Part shown: positions 49,887 to 58,922 of the stretch, piece after piece
Position numbering within the stretch: position 1 is the stretch's first letter
Layout: every line of letters begins with the position of its first letter
NCBI RefSeq assembly: GCF_021545335.1
Contig: NZ_CP089312.1
Location: 6,696,001-6,760,000 of the forward strand
Length of the DNA stretch: 64,000 nucleotides
DNA from: Streptomyces sp. GQFP
GTDB taxonomy: Bacteria; Actinomycetota; Actinomycetes; Streptomycetales; Streptomycetaceae
Direction: 5' to 3'
Made by a program: the position numbers and the translations under genes
Notes under the pieces: model-generated
Seen by the model: the letters and a program-made list of their open reading frames with translations, nothing else
Database searches by the model: none
What the model was told of the DNA's origin: nothing

Positions 49887-50834
49887 TCACCCTGCTTGGC
49901 GGCCGACCAACTCCGCGGCTGACAGTCGCAGTTGCTCCCGCACCGCCACCAGCACCGGATCTCTCTCCGCCCCCGTCCGCACGGCCGCGAAGACGTTCCG
50001 CGACGGCGGCGCACCCTCTGTCGTCAGCAGGACGAGACGCCGATGGGCGTACAGCGGCTGGACCAGGCGGGGGATCAGCGCCACCCCCTGCCCCGCCTCG
50101 ACGAGGGCCGCCAGCGCACCCCAGTCGTTCACGGCGTGCCGGATGTCCGGCGTGAAGCCGGCCGCCGCGCAGACGGAACGGGCCACCGCACCACAGCAAC
50201 TCGACGCGGCGCCGATGATCCATGGGTCGGCGGCGAACTCACGCAGGCCGACCCGGTCGCGGCCGGCCAGGCGATGGCCGGCCGGTACCGCGAGGTCCAG
50301 GACGTCGGTGAACAGGTCGAGGCGGTGGTAGCGGCGGTCGGTGTGCGGTGGCGCGGCGGCGAAGTCCACGGCCACGGCGAGGTCGACCTGTCCCGAGTCC
50401 AACGCCGTGAAGACGTCCGGCGGCTCGGCCTCGACGACGTCGATACGGACCTGGGGCAGCCGGTCGGCCAGCGCGTTCATCGCCCCCGGCAGCAGTCCGA
50501 GGATGCCGCTGGAGAAGCACCCGACGGTGACCGAGCCCCGTCCGCCCTCCCCGTACGCGGCCAGGTCGGCCCGTGCCCGCTCCAGTTGGGCCGCGATCAC
50601 ATCGGCGTGGGCGAGCAGGACCCGTGCCTGAGCGGTCAGTCGTACGCCCCGTCCCTCCCGCTCCGTCAGCGGCACACCCATCTCGCGGGCCAGGGCCGCG
50701 AGCTGCTGGGAGACCGCCGAAGGCGTCAGATGCAGTGCCTCGGCCGTCCTCGCCAGGCTGCCCCGGCGCTGGAGTTCGCGCAGGACGGTCAGACGGCGCA
50801 GGTCGACATTGAAGGTCTCGCTTACCTGTTCCAC
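49887..50834 (-). CDS. LysR family transcriptional regulator
   Basis: 315 aa. The N-terminal winged HTH (LRELQRRGSLARTAEALHLT, PSAVSQQLAALAREMGVPL) is followed by a two-lobe substrate-binding domain (GSVTVGCFSSGILGLLPGAM onward). Divergent from the small hydrolase gene with a 51-bp shared promoter, the standard LysR target arrangement. Inducer unknown. Confidence 0.9.
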   Translation of the reverse strand: MEQVSETFNVDLRRLTVLRELQRRGSLARTAEALHLTPSAVSQQLAALAREMGVPLTEREGRGVRLTAQARVLLAHADVIAAQLERARADLAAYGEGGRGSVTVGCFSSGILGLLPGAMNALADRLPQVRIDVVEAEPPDVFTALDSGQVDLAVAVDFAAAPPHTDRRYHRLDLFTDVLDLAVPAGHRLAGRDRVGLREFAADPWIIGAASSCCGAVARSVCAAAGFTPDIRHAVNDWGALAALVEAGQGVALIPRLVQPLYAHRRLVLLTTEGAPPSRNVFAAVRTGAERDPVLVAVREQLRLSAAELVGRQAG

Positions 50835-50885
50835 CGTAAAAGATTAACTGGACCGAATTCCTGCTGATCGGAAACCATCGCGTGC

Positions 50886-51446
50886 ATGACCACGTACTCC
50901 TACCTGATTCTTCACGGCTGGCAGAACCACCGTCCGAAGAACCACTGGCAGCACTGGCTGGCCGACCGTCTCACCGGGCTCAGCCACCATGTCACCTACC
51001 CGCAGCTGCCCGACCCCGACGACCCCGACCTGGAGCTGTGGCTGACGGAGCTTGCCCGCCACCTCGACGACCTGCCGGCCGGCGCGGAACGCGTGGTGCT
51101 GGCCCACAGTGCCGCCGCCGTGCTGTGGCTGCACGCCGCCGCCCGGGGGATGCCCGGCCTCGGCGTCGACCGGGTCCTGCTGGTCGCCCCGCCGTCCGCC
51201 TCCGTCCTGCTGCGGCACCCGGAGGTCGCCCGGTTCGCCCCGCCCGCCCTGGACTTCACCCTGCCCGGCCGTACGGAACTGATCGCGGGCGACGACGACC
51301 CGTACTGCCCGGAGGGCGCCCGTACTGTCTACGGCGACCCGCTGAACATCCCCACGGAGATCGTCCCGGGCGGCGCGCACCTCGACCCGGACGCCGGGTA
51401 CGGGCCGTGGCCCGCCGTACTGGACTGGTGCCTGGCCCAGAGGTGA
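50886..51446 (+). CDS. RBBP9/YdeN-type serine hydrolase
   Basis: 186-aa alpha/beta hydrolase of the small RBBP9 (PF06821) group. LILHGWQNHRPKNHWQHWLA holds the family start, nucleophile Ser in VVLAHSAAAVLWLH (a variant of the GxSxG elbow), Asp in AGDDDPYCPEGA and His in GGAHLDPDAGYGPWP. Likely esterase; substrate unknown. Probably controlled by the divergent LysR protein. Confidence 0.85.
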   Translation: MTTYSYLILHGWQNHRPKNHWQHWLADRLTGLSHHVTYPQLPDPDDPDLELWLTELARHLDDLPAGAERVVLAHSAAAVLWLHAAARGMPGLGVDRVLLVAPPSASVLLRHPEVARFAPPALDFTLPGRTELIAGDDDPYCPEGARTVYGDPLNIPTEIVPGGAHLDPDAGYGPWPAVLDWCLAQR

Positions 51447-51450
51447 GAGG

Positions 51451-52251
51451 TCAGGCCGACTCGTTGAGCAGCCGGGCGAGGTGGTCGTGGCCGGCGCCCA
51501 GCAGGCCCTCCAGGGGTGCGGCGGCCTCGTACCACCGCTTCTCGTACTCCCAGCACAGCCACCCGTCCCACCCGTGCCGGGAGAGGACCTCGACGCACTC
51601 GGAGAGCGGCAGGACACCGGCGCCCAGGGTCAGCGGGGTGGTGTCCTCGGCCGAGGCGATGTCCTTGACCTGGACGTATCCGAGGTGCGGGGCGAGGGCC
51701 GCGTAGCTCTCCGACGGCTGCTCGCCGCCGAGCCAGGTGTGCATGACGTCCCAGAGCGAGCCCACCTGCCGGTGGCCGACCGGGCCCAGGACGCGGATCG
51801 CGGCGGCGCCCGTGCGATGCGAGTCGTGGGTCTCCAGGAGGATGCGTACGCCGAGGTCGGCCGCGTACTCGGCGGCCGTGCCGAGTCTGCGGGCCGCCGC
51901 CGCGTCGGCCTCCTCGGGGGTCTGCTCGGTGCCGCCGCCGGGGAAGACGCGGACGAAGGGGGCGCCCAGGTCACGGGCGAGTTCGAGGAGCGCGCGGAGG
52001 TCGGTGAGCACGGGCTCGTCGTCGCCGGGGGCCGCGACCCGGACGTACCCGGCGAGGCCGAGGATCTCGACGCCGGACGCCTTGAACTCGGCGGCCACAT
52101 CGGCCCGTTCGGCCAGGGTGAGACCGAGGTGGACGGGCTCTTCGGGGTGCGTGCGCAGCTCGACGCCGTGGTAGCCGTGGGTGGTCGCGAGATGCAGGAC
52201 ATCGGGTAGGGGGAGACCGGGGACGCCGAGGGTGGAGAACGCCAGTTTCAT
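51451..52251 (-). CDS. Sugar phosphate isomerase/epimerase (TIM barrel)
   Basis: 266 aa AP-endonuclease-2-fold protein. MKLAFSTLGVPGLPLPDVLH start, LLETHDSHRTG and SLWDVMHTWLGGEQ metal-site strands, YVQVKDIASAEDTTPLTLGA, and WDGWLCWEYEKRW near the end with the usual Glu. It would isomerise a sugar or inositol derivative. Starts 16 bp after the MarR-GNAT gene, same direction. Confidence 0.82.
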   Translation of the reverse strand: MKLAFSTLGVPGLPLPDVLHLATTHGYHGVELRTHPEEPVHLGLTLAERADVAAEFKASGVEILGLAGYVRVAAPGDDEPVLTDLRALLELARDLGAPFVRVFPGGGTEQTPEEADAAAARRLGTAAEYAADLGVRILLETHDSHRTGAAAIRVLGPVGHRQVGSLWDVMHTWLGGEQPSESYAALAPHLGYVQVKDIASAEDTTPLTLGAGVLPLSECVEVLSRHGWDGWLCWEYEKRWYEAAAPLEGLLGAGHDHLARLLNESA

Positions 52252-52267
52252 GCAGGGACCATATCTG

Positions 52268-53200
52268 TCACTCCGCGGTGCCGTGGAGATCCAGCCGCCA
52301 GTCCTGCCCCAGCAGATCCTTGCCGAAGGAGCGGTGGGGCTTCTCGGTGGTGAGGACGAAGCCGTGGCGCTGGTAGACGTGGCGGGCGGCGGTGAGTACG
52401 TCGTTGGTCCACAGGACGAGGTCGCGGTAGCCGACCTCGCGGGCGAAGCCGACGACGGCCGCGACGAGCCGGTCGCCGATACGGAGCCCGCGCGCGTCCG
52501 GCTCGACGAGCAGCAGCCGCAGCCGGGCGGTCCCGGGCGCCTCGTCCCGTACGCACATCACGCACCCGACCGGCCGCCCGTCCAGCTCGGCGATCCACAC
52601 CCGCTCCAGATGCGGGTCGTGGTCCTCGGCGAAGTCGGCGACGATCCGGGCGACCAGCCCCTCGTAGTCGGTGTTGAAGCCGTACTCGGACGCGTACAGC
52701 GCCGCGTTGCGCTGCACGATCCAGCCGAGGTCGCCGGGGGCGGGATCGCGCAGCACGACGTCCTCGCGGCGCGGCGGCCGGCCCTCGGAGAGGAGCGAGC
52801 GGACCGTGCGCAGCGCCTCCGCGAGCCGGGGCCGGTCGGCGGCGGGCACGGTGGCGAGCAGCGAGCCGATGGCCTCCGTGGAACGCTCGTTCAGCAGGTC
52901 GGCGGTCTCGCGGCCCCGGCTGGTGAGCGTGACGCGCCGCCGCCGGGGATCACGGTCGGAGGGCGCCCGCTCGATCAGCCCGTTCTCCTCGAACTTGTTG
53001 AGGATCCGGCTCAAGTACCCGGCGTCCAGGGTGAGTTCGGCACGGAGATCGGCGGCGTCGGTACGGGTGGAGTGCGCGAGTTCGTAGAGGACGCGGGCCT
53101 CGGTGAGGGTGTAGGGGGCGTAGAGGCTGCTGCTGTAGTCGAGTGCGCCGATCACGTTCGTGTAGAAGCGGTTGAAGGAACGGATGTCCTGGACGGTCAT
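52268..53200 (-). CDS. MarR-GNAT fusion protein
   Basis: 310 aa. An N-terminal MarR winged helix (LYELAHSTRTDAADLRAELT, LDAGYLSRILNKFEENGLIE, DRDPRRRRVTLTSRG; about 35-110) is joined to a GNAT acetyltransferase (about 150-305) with WIAELDGRPVGCVMCV and acetyl-CoA loop VEPDARGLRIGDRLV. Such fusions occur in actinobacteria; the acetyltransferase may act on the ligand sensed by the MarR part or on a small amine. In an operon with the isomerase. Confidence 0.88.
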   Translation of the reverse strand: MTVQDIRSFNRFYTNVIGALDYSSSLYAPYTLTEARVLYELAHSTRTDAADLRAELTLDAGYLSRILNKFEENGLIERAPSDRDPRRRRVTLTSRGRETADLLNERSTEAIGSLLATVPAADRPRLAEALRTVRSLLSEGRPPRREDVVLRDPAPGDLGWIVQRNAALYASEYGFNTDYEGLVARIVADFAEDHDPHLERVWIAELDGRPVGCVMCVRDEAPGTARLRLLLVEPDARGLRIGDRLVAAVVGFAREVGYRDLVLWTNDVLTAARHVYQRHGFVLTTEKPHRSFGKDLLGQDWRLDLHGTAE

Positions 53201-53374
53201 GGGGCCACCTCGCCGACGGGATATTGGACGCGAACCTGGTAGTCGATATCTGACTCAGTCAGAGATGTTGGCGCTTCGAGGGTAGAGCGCGGGCGATGTG
53301 TTCCTCAAGGCCCGGCAACGGAGCGGCAATGCCCGTCTCCGGCATCCCACGGCTTGGCCAACCCCATGCCACTC

Positions 53375-53396
53375 GTTGCTCACTTGTTCATCCGCC
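53375..53396 (+). promoter_or_regulatory. PHO-box-like pair of 11-bp direct repeats upstream of phospholipase C
   Basis: GTTGCTCACTT immediately followed by GTTCATCCGCC. Streptomyces PhoP sites consist of adjacent 11-bp units beginning GTTCACC; unit 2 matches 6 of 7 core bases and unit 1 matches 4 of 7. It lies 78 bp before the start of a phosphate-releasing enzyme, a typical PhoP target. Confidence 0.5.
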
Positions 53397-53473
53397 GCCC
53401 CTGACGCCCCTCGCCGCCCGAGGCGAAGAGTGAAGCCGAAAGGCAGGCCCAACAGGCTCAAGAAGGGGCAATC

Positions 53474-54901
53474 ATGGCCGAGTTGACCCGTCGTAGACTC
53501 CTTGGCTCCGCCGCAGGCACCCTCGGCGGCGCCGCGGCACTCTCCCTCCTCCCGCCCAGCGTCCAGCAGGCCGTCGCGGCCGGACCGCCGCGGCACGGCT
53601 CGCTCGACGACATCGAGCACGTAGTGATGCTCATGCAGGAGAACAGGTCCTTCGACCACTACTTCGGCACGCTGTCGGGCGTACGGGGCTTCGCGGACCC
53701 GCACGCGCTGAAGCTGCCCGACGGCCGCCCGGTCTTCTACCAGCCGGACGCCGTGAACCCGAAGGGGTACCTCCTCCCCTTCCACCTCGACACCCACACG
53801 TCCAGCGCACAGGCGATCCCGTCCACGAGCCACGCCTGGTCGGTGCAGCACGAGGCGTGGAACGGCGGCAAGATGGATCAGTGGCTGCCGGCCCACCGCA
53901 AGGCGGACGGCGTCAACGGCCCCTACGTGATGGGCTATTACACGCGCGAGGACATCCCGTTCCAGTTCGCGCTCGCCGAGACGTTCACGATCTGCGACAA
54001 CTACTACTGCTCGGTGTTCGGCCCGACCTGGCCGAACCGCCTGATGTGGATGACGGGGACGATCGATCCCGGCGGCACCCAGGGCGGCCCGATCACCAGC
54101 AACGTGGCACCGACCCCGTACCGCTGGACGACGTACGCCGAGCGCCTCCAGGCGGCGGGCGTCAGCTGGAAGGTGTACCAGCAGGACGACGACTACGGCT
54201 GCAACATGCTGGAGCAGTTCGCCACGTTCAAGCAGGCGGCGCCCGGGTCGGAACTGTACGAGCGGGGCGTACGTCCGCAGCCGGAGGGCACGTTCGAGGA
54301 CGACGCCCGCAACGACCGTCTCCCGGCGGTGAGTTGGATCATGCCGACGAGCTTCCAGTCGGAGCATCCCGACTATCTCCCGGCGGCGGGCGCGGACTTC
54401 GTGGCGTCGAAGATCGAGGCGATAGCGTCGAACCCCAAGGTGTGGCGCAAAACGGCCTTCATCCTCAACTACGACGAGAACGACGGCCTGTTCGACCATG
54501 TGGCCCCGCCGACCCCGCCGGACGGCACGGCGAACGAGTTCATCGGCGGCCTGCCGATCGGCGGCGGTTTCCGCGTCCCGGCGATCATCATCTCGCCCTG
54601 GACGGTGGGCGGTTGGGTGGCCTCGGAAGCCTTCGACCACACCTCGGCACTCCAGTTCCTGGAGCGCTTCACGGGAGTCGAGGAACCGAACATCACCGAC
54701 TGGCGCCGAGAGGCCTTCGGCGACCTCACCTCCGCGTTCCGCTTCCGCGACTCCCGCCCCCGCCCGCCGCGCCTGCCGCACGACACGGCGGAGCAACTGG
54801 AACGGGCGAAGGAGGAGGTGGCAACGCTGCCGAAGCCGACGCTGCCGGGGGCCGCGCAGTCGTTCCCGAGGCAGGAGAAGGGGCATCGACCGCACGTGTG
54901 A
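53474..54901 (+). CDS. Tat-exported phospholipase C / phosphoesterase
   Basis: 475 aa. Tat signal TRRRLLGSAAGTLGGAAALS to about 40. The phosphoesterase (PF04185) domain has VVMLMQENRSFDHYFGTLSG, CDNYYCSVFGPTWPNRLMWM, LNYDENDGLFDHVAPP and AFDHTSALQFLERFTG, giving the metal and catalytic residues. It lacks the two C-terminal beta domains of 680-aa haemolytic enzymes, so it is the short form. It hydrolyses phospholipids or phosphomonoesters outside the cell. A PHO-box-like repeat upstream suggests induction by phosphate starvation. Confidence 0.88.
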   Translation: MAELTRRRLLGSAAGTLGGAAALSLLPPSVQQAVAAGPPRHGSLDDIEHVVMLMQENRSFDHYFGTLSGVRGFADPHALKLPDGRPVFYQPDAVNPKGYLLPFHLDTHTSSAQAIPSTSHAWSVQHEAWNGGKMDQWLPAHRKADGVNGPYVMGYYTREDIPFQFALAETFTICDNYYCSVFGPTWPNRLMWMTGTIDPGGTQGGPITSNVAPTPYRWTTYAERLQAAGVSWKVYQQDDDYGCNMLEQFATFKQAAPGSELYERGVRPQPEGTFEDDARNDRLPAVSWIMPTSFQSEHPDYLPAAGADFVASKIEAIASNPKVWRKTAFILNYDENDGLFDHVAPPTPPDGTANEFIGGLPIGGGFRVPAIIISPWTVGGWVASEAFDHTSALQFLERFTGVEEPNITDWRREAFGDLTSAFRFRDSRPRPPRLPHDTAEQLERAKEEVATLPKPTLPGAAQSFPRQEKGHRPHV

Positions 54902-54994
54902 GGTGGGGCCGGCTGGACGCCGGACGGGTGGGGCCCGGAGGCATGGCTCGGGCGCCCCACCCGGACAGTCCGGAAGCCGTAAGGGGGGCGGGTC

Positions 54995-55390
54995 TCAGGC
55001 CCAGAACTCGTTGCTGCGGTCGATGTCCTCGACGCATTCGTCGACATCGACGACCTTGTCCCCGACGATCCGGAAGACGAGGGCGCCCGGCTCGTCGATC
55101 CGCCTGCCCTGGCGCTCGGCGGTGAAACGGTGCACAGCGACCACGTGCCCCCGGCCGTCGACGAGAAGGTTCATCAGCACGACACGCATGCTCCCGGCGG
55201 TCTCTTCGGCGAGCCGACGGAACATGTCGATGATCGCGTCCTGCCCCTTGAAGTCCCCGGAGAGAGGATGGCTTCCGGGTACGTGGTGCGTGGCGTCCGA
55301 CGCGATCAGGGTGCGCATGGTGTCCATGTCACCGCGCGAGAAGGCGTCGTAGCCCTTGCGTACGAGGGCTGCGTGCGGGTGCTCAGCCAT
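54995..55390 (-). CDS. SnoaL-like (NTF2-fold) protein
   Basis: 131 aa from ATG 55390 (MAEHPHAALVRKGYDAFSRG). NTF2/SnoaL fold pattern: LVRKGYDAFSRGDMDTMRTL, DATHHVPGSHPLSGDFKGQD, MFRRLAEE, HRFTAERQGRRIDEPGALVF and VDVDECVEDIDRSNEFW. It could be a small cyclase/isomerase or a ligand-binding protein. Isolated gene. Confidence 0.78.
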   Translation of the reverse strand: MAEHPHAALVRKGYDAFSRGDMDTMRTLIASDATHHVPGSHPLSGDFKGQDAIIDMFRRLAEETAGSMRVVLMNLLVDGRGHVVAVHRFTAERQGRRIDEPGALVFRIVGDKVVDVDECVEDIDRSNEFWA

Positions 55391-55493
55391 GGTGATCGCC
55401 ACCTTTCGGGTGTGTGGGCGATGTTCGACTGACGGGGCCCATTGTCCTCGGGTTCGGGGTCGTGTGCAGGTCAGACGCAGGTCAGGGCCGGGG

Positions 55494-55523
55494 CCCCGCC
55501 CTGGAGGGGGAACCAGGGCGGGG
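55494..55523. terminator. 11-bp hairpin between SnoaL-like and unknown genes
   Basis: CCCCGCCCTGG / CCAGGGCGGGG with an 8-base loop, about 67 bp before the next ATG. It lies upstream of both divergent genes, so it may be a leader hairpin rather than a terminator. Confidence 0.45.
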
Positions 55524-55589
55524 TGTCACAGGCGGCGTCCAGGATCTTGCTCGGCGTGACTGTCAGACCCCTGTGTCATAGTCCACAGC

Positions 55590-56240
55590 ATGATCTCAGC
55601 TAAGGATCCAGACGACCTCGTGGGCACCGCGGACACCGTTGAAGCCTTGTTACGGCAATGGGTGGATCACATCAACCGCTCTCGCGAAGGGTGCACGCCC
55701 AGGCCGGAATGGTTCGCCTACGTAGGTGAGTTGGCGCTGGAGGAGACGGTCACCTGGTTCGGGATGGGTAGCGGTGGCTATTCTCACGAGGATCTGCCCA
55801 CAGGACTGAGCAAGGCTCCGGTATACGCGGGCTTCTACTGGTGCCGGGAGGACGGCAAGCCTCCGGTGGCCCGGGCCAGCATCGTTGTCGTGCCGCTGGC
55901 GGACGCCGCCCGTATCAGGGCGGCCGACTGGGGCGACGGATATGACGGCTACGAACCGGCCCCGCTGGAAGGATATGCCGTCTTGTGCAGCAACCCGTTC
56001 GACCCGAAGCGGGCCGGTGAGGAAGGCGCCGAGGCCCATCTCCGCAACGCGAAGTCCATCATCGCGGCCGGCGACCGTGAAGGTCGCCAAGCCAACTACG
56101 CCGAAATCGTCACCGATCCGGACCGCGGAGGCAACGCCCTGTTCTTTCCCGTATTGGGGGAGGAGAGGGGCGGCTACGAAGCGGTGGAGCCGGACGAAAC
56201 CGTTGTCTGCCTCGCCTTCATCGACTACGACTCCTACTAG
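55590..56240 (+). CDS. Hypothetical protein, 216 aa
   Basis: No signal peptide, no membrane helix. Acidic, with WFAYVGELALEETVTWFGMG, APVYAGFYWCREDGKPPVAR and GYDGYEPAPLEGYAVLCSNP as the most structured parts. I do not recognise a family. The isolated position, somewhat lower GC third-position bias, and cytosolic acidic character are compatible with an immunity-type or stress protein, but this is speculation. It converges on the LacI gene. Confidence 0.55.
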   Translation: MISAKDPDDLVGTADTVEALLRQWVDHINRSREGCTPRPEWFAYVGELALEETVTWFGMGSGGYSHEDLPTGLSKAPVYAGFYWCREDGKPPVARASIVVVPLADAARIRAADWGDGYDGYEPAPLEGYAVLCSNPFDPKRAGEEGAEAHLRNAKSIIAAGDREGRQANYAEIVTDPDRGGNALFFPVLGEERGGYEAVEPDETVVCLAFIDYDSY

Positions 56241-56323
56241 CCCCCACGACAGCTCGCCCTCCTCGGACTCACACGATCACGAAACGGACGTCACGCGACC
56301 ACGCCGAACCCCTGCCCCGCCCC

Positions 56324-57370
56324 CTACCCCCGAGGCACCCCCGAAGACCCCCGAACCATCAACTCCCCCCGAACCGTGGCGATCCCCCCGGGCGGCGGCT
56401 CCTCCCGCCCCATCGCGATCCGCCCCGCCCGAGCCCCCGCCTCCGACAACGGCAACCGCACCGTCGTCAACGAAGGCACCGCATCCACGCTGAACGGCAG
56501 ATCATCGAACCCGGCGACGGAAACGTCGTCCGGAATCCGCCGCCCCGACTCCCGCAGCGCCGCGCACGCCCCGATCGCGACGGAGTCGTTCGCGGCGACG
56601 ACAGCCGTGAGCGACGGGTCCCGGCGGAGCAGCTCCAGCGTGGCCTCGTACCCCGACCGCCGGTCGTACCGCCCGTGCACGGTCCACCGGGGATCTTCGG
56701 CAATCCCATGGCCGGCCAGCGCCGCCCGGTGCCCCTCCAGCCGATGCCGGGTCGTCGTCCGTTCCTCCGGCCCCGCGATGTACCCCAGCCGTCGATGCCC
56801 CAGCCCGATCAGATGCTCGGTCAGCTCCTGACCGCCACCTCGGTTGTCGAACGTCAGCGCGATCGCGGAGGTGTCCGGCGCCGGCGGACGCCCGCACAGC
56901 ACCACCTTCGTGCCCGCCTCCTCCAGCCGCCGCAGCTTCGCCGAGACCGCCGCGAGGTGCGGCTGGTTCTCCACCGCGCCGCCGGTCAGGACGACCGCCG
57001 CCGCGCGCTGCCGCTGCAGCAGGGTCAGATACGTCAGCTCGCGCTCCGGCGAGCCGCCTGTGTTGCACACCACAGCCAGCCGCTCGCCGCCCGCCCGCCC
57101 ACCGGGGCCCGACACCTCCGACTGGATCGCACTCGCCATGATCCCGAAGAAGGGGTCGGCGATGTCGTTGACCAGAATCCCGACTAGGTCGGACGTGGCC
57201 GCGGCGAGCGCGCTCGCGGGCCCGTTGAGCACGTAGTCCAGCTCGTCCACAGCTCGCAGCACCCGCTCACGGGTGGTTGCGGCCACGGGATAGTTCCCGT
57301 TCAGTACGCGCGACACCGTCGCGGGCGAGACCTGCGCGCGGGCCGCCACGTCCGCCAGGGTCACCGTCAT
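56324..57370 (-). CDS. LacI family transcriptional regulator
   Basis: 348 aa. N-terminal HTH VTLADVAARAQVSPATVSRV then LNGNYPVAATTRERVL and hinge, followed by a periplasmic-binding-like sensor domain (VGILVNDIADPFFGIMAS, AVVAANDSVAIGACAALRES, VSVAGFDDLPF). Divergent from the oxidoreductase operon; it likely represses that operon and binds the sugar substrate. The C-terminal VRGSSGVPRG tail is usual for Streptomyces members. Confidence 0.9.
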   Translation of the reverse strand: MTVTLADVAARAQVSPATVSRVLNGNYPVAATTRERVLRAVDELDYVLNGPASALAAATSDLVGILVNDIADPFFGIMASAIQSEVSGPGGRAGGERLAVVCNTGGSPERELTYLTLLQRQRAAAVVLTGGAVENQPHLAAVSAKLRRLEEAGTKVVLCGRPPAPDTSAIALTFDNRGGGQELTEHLIGLGHRRLGYIAGPEERTTTRHRLEGHRAALAGHGIAEDPRWTVHGRYDRRSGYEATLELLRRDPSLTAVVAANDSVAIGACAALRESGRRIPDDVSVAGFDDLPFSVDAVPSLTTVRLPLSEAGARAGRIAMGREEPPPGGIATVRGELMVRGSSGVPRG

Positions 57371-57462
57371 GTCGTCGTCCTCCGGTCGCGCAACTTGTCG
57401 TCCATCGCGTCGCTGTGAGTTGTCGTATTTTGCGTCTTCGCGTCCATACCGATGCAGACCCT

Positions 57463-57530
57463 ATGACCTTCGAAGGATCGCCGACGGACCTTCGGCATGA
57501 CCTTCGAGGGATCGCCGACGGACCTTCGGC
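57463..57530. repeat. Tandem 34-bp direct repeat
   Basis: Two abutting copies (57463-57496 and 57497-57530) starting ATGACCTTCGARGGATCGCC and ending GACCTTCGGC, one mismatch. About 95-160 bp upstream of the LacI start. Could be duplicated regulator sites. Confidence 0.7.
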
Positions 57531-57648
57531 GGAGCCTCGACCGGCCGTCGAGGAACACCGCAACCCCGATTGTTCGCACCCCCGAACAATTCGGCCTCTC
57601 TGTGCTCTTGTCCAGACCGCTGCACAGAGGCTAGCTTCTCCCTAGATA

Positions 57649-57660
57649 GAAAGCGCTTGC
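57649..57660. promoter_or_regulatory. LacI-type operator candidate GAAAGCGCTTGC
   Basis: Near-palindrome around the central CG, matching the GAAAGCGCTTTC form common for LacI/GalR regulators in actinobacteria. Located between the divergent LacI gene and the operon, about 105 bp before the oxidoreductase start. Confidence 0.65.
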
Positions 57661-57764
57661 TGTAACGCTTGCCAGTAGGGCCGCCGAGGGCTGCTCTCCC
57701 ACCGGGCGTACGCGGCGCGTACACCGCGTACCCCGCCCCCTGTGGCACCTACGAAGGGAAAGAC

Positions 57765-58922
57765 GTGACACGCAAGACGGTGCGTATCGCCATGAACGGC
57801 GTGACCGGGCGCATGGGCTACCGCCAGCACCTGGTCCGCTCCATCCTCGCCCTGCGCGAACAGGGCGGTCTCGACCTCGGCGACGGCACCGTGCTGTGGC
57901 CGGAACCGATCCTGGTCGGCCGCCGCGAGCACGCCCTGAAGGCGCTTGCCGAGCAGCACGGCCTGGACCCCGCGAACGTCTCCACGGACGTCGACGCGGT
58001 CCTCGCCGACCCGACCGTCGAGATCTACTTCGACGCCCAGGTCACCTCCGCCCGCGAGGAGTCGATCAAGAAGGCGATCGCCGCGGGCAAGCACATCTAC
58101 ACGGAGAAGCCCACGGCCACCGGCCTCGACGGCGCCCTCGAACTGGCCCGGCTGGCCAACGCCGCCGGTGTCCGCCACGGCGTCGTCCAGGACAAGCTGT
58201 TCCTCCCGGGCCTGCTGAAGCTCAAGCGCCTGATCGACGGCGGCTTCTTCGGCCGCATCCTCTCCATCCGGGGCGAGTTCGGCTACTGGGTCTTCGAGGG
58301 CGACTGGCAGAGCGCCCAGCGCCCCAGCTGGAACTACCGTTCCGAGGACGGCGGCGGCATCGTCGTCGACATGTTCCCGCACTGGGAGTACGTCCTCCAC
58401 GAACTGTTCGGCCGCGTCAAGTCCGTCCAGGCGCTCACCGCCACCCACATCCCGCAGCGCTGGGACGAGAACGACAAGCCGTACGACGCCACCGCCGACG
58501 ACGCCGCCTACGGCATCTTCGAGCTGGAGGGCGGCGCGATCGCCCAGATCAACTCCTCCTGGACCGTACGGGTCAACCGCGACGAACTCGTCGAGTTCCA
58601 GGTCGACGGGACCGAAGGCTCGGCCGTCGCGGGCCTCCGCAACTGCCGTGTCCAGCACCGCAGTTCCACGCCCAAGCCGGTCTGGAACCCTGACATCCCG
58701 GCGACCTACTCCTTCCGCGACCAGTGGCAGGAGATCCCGGACAACGCCGAGTTCGACAACGGCTTCAAGGCCCAGTGGGAGCTGTTCCTCAAGCACGTCT
58801 ACGCCGACGCGCCCTACCAGTGGGACCTGCTGGCCGGTGCCCGTGGTGTACAGCTCGCCGAACTGGGCCTGAAGTCCTCGGCGGAGGGCGTCCGTCTCGA
58901 CGTACCGGAGATCGCGCTGTGA
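57765..58922 (+). CDS. Gfo/Idh/MocA family oxidoreductase
   Basis: 385 aa from GTG 57765 (GAAGGGAAA upstream). The N-terminal Rossmann part starts VRIAMNGVTGRMGYRQHLVR; EKPTATG is the family EKP motif (about 114-120) with catalytic Lys. The C-terminal part has GGGIVVDMFPHWEYVLHELF. NAD(P)-dependent oxidation of a sugar or inositol derivative is expected. First gene of a three-gene operon; its TGA overlaps the next GTG. Confidence 0.87.
   Translation: MTRKTVRIAMNGVTGRMGYRQHLVRSILALREQGGLDLGDGTVLWPEPILVGRREHALKALAEQHGLDPANVSTDVDAVLADPTVEIYFDAQVTSAREESIKKAIAAGKHIYTEKPTATGLDGALELARLANAAGVRHGVVQDKLFLPGLLKLKRLIDGGFFGRILSIRGEFGYWVFEGDWQSAQRPSWNYRSEDGGGIVVDMFPHWEYVLHELFGRVKSVQALTATHIPQRWDENDKPYDATADDAAYGIFELEGGAIAQINSSWTVRVNRDELVEFQVDGTEGSAVAGLRNCRVQHRSSTPKPVWNPDIPATYSFRDQWQEIPDNAEFDNGFKAQWELFLKHVYADAPYQWDLLAGARGVQLAELGLKSSAEGVRLDVPEIAL

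Larger units (their letters stand above)
57371..57764. other. Divergent intergenic region, 394 bp
   Basis: It holds a tandem 34-bp repeat, a LacI-type operator candidate and the promoters of the LacI gene and the catabolic operon. No gene seen; short frames here lack RBS. Confidence 0.55.
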
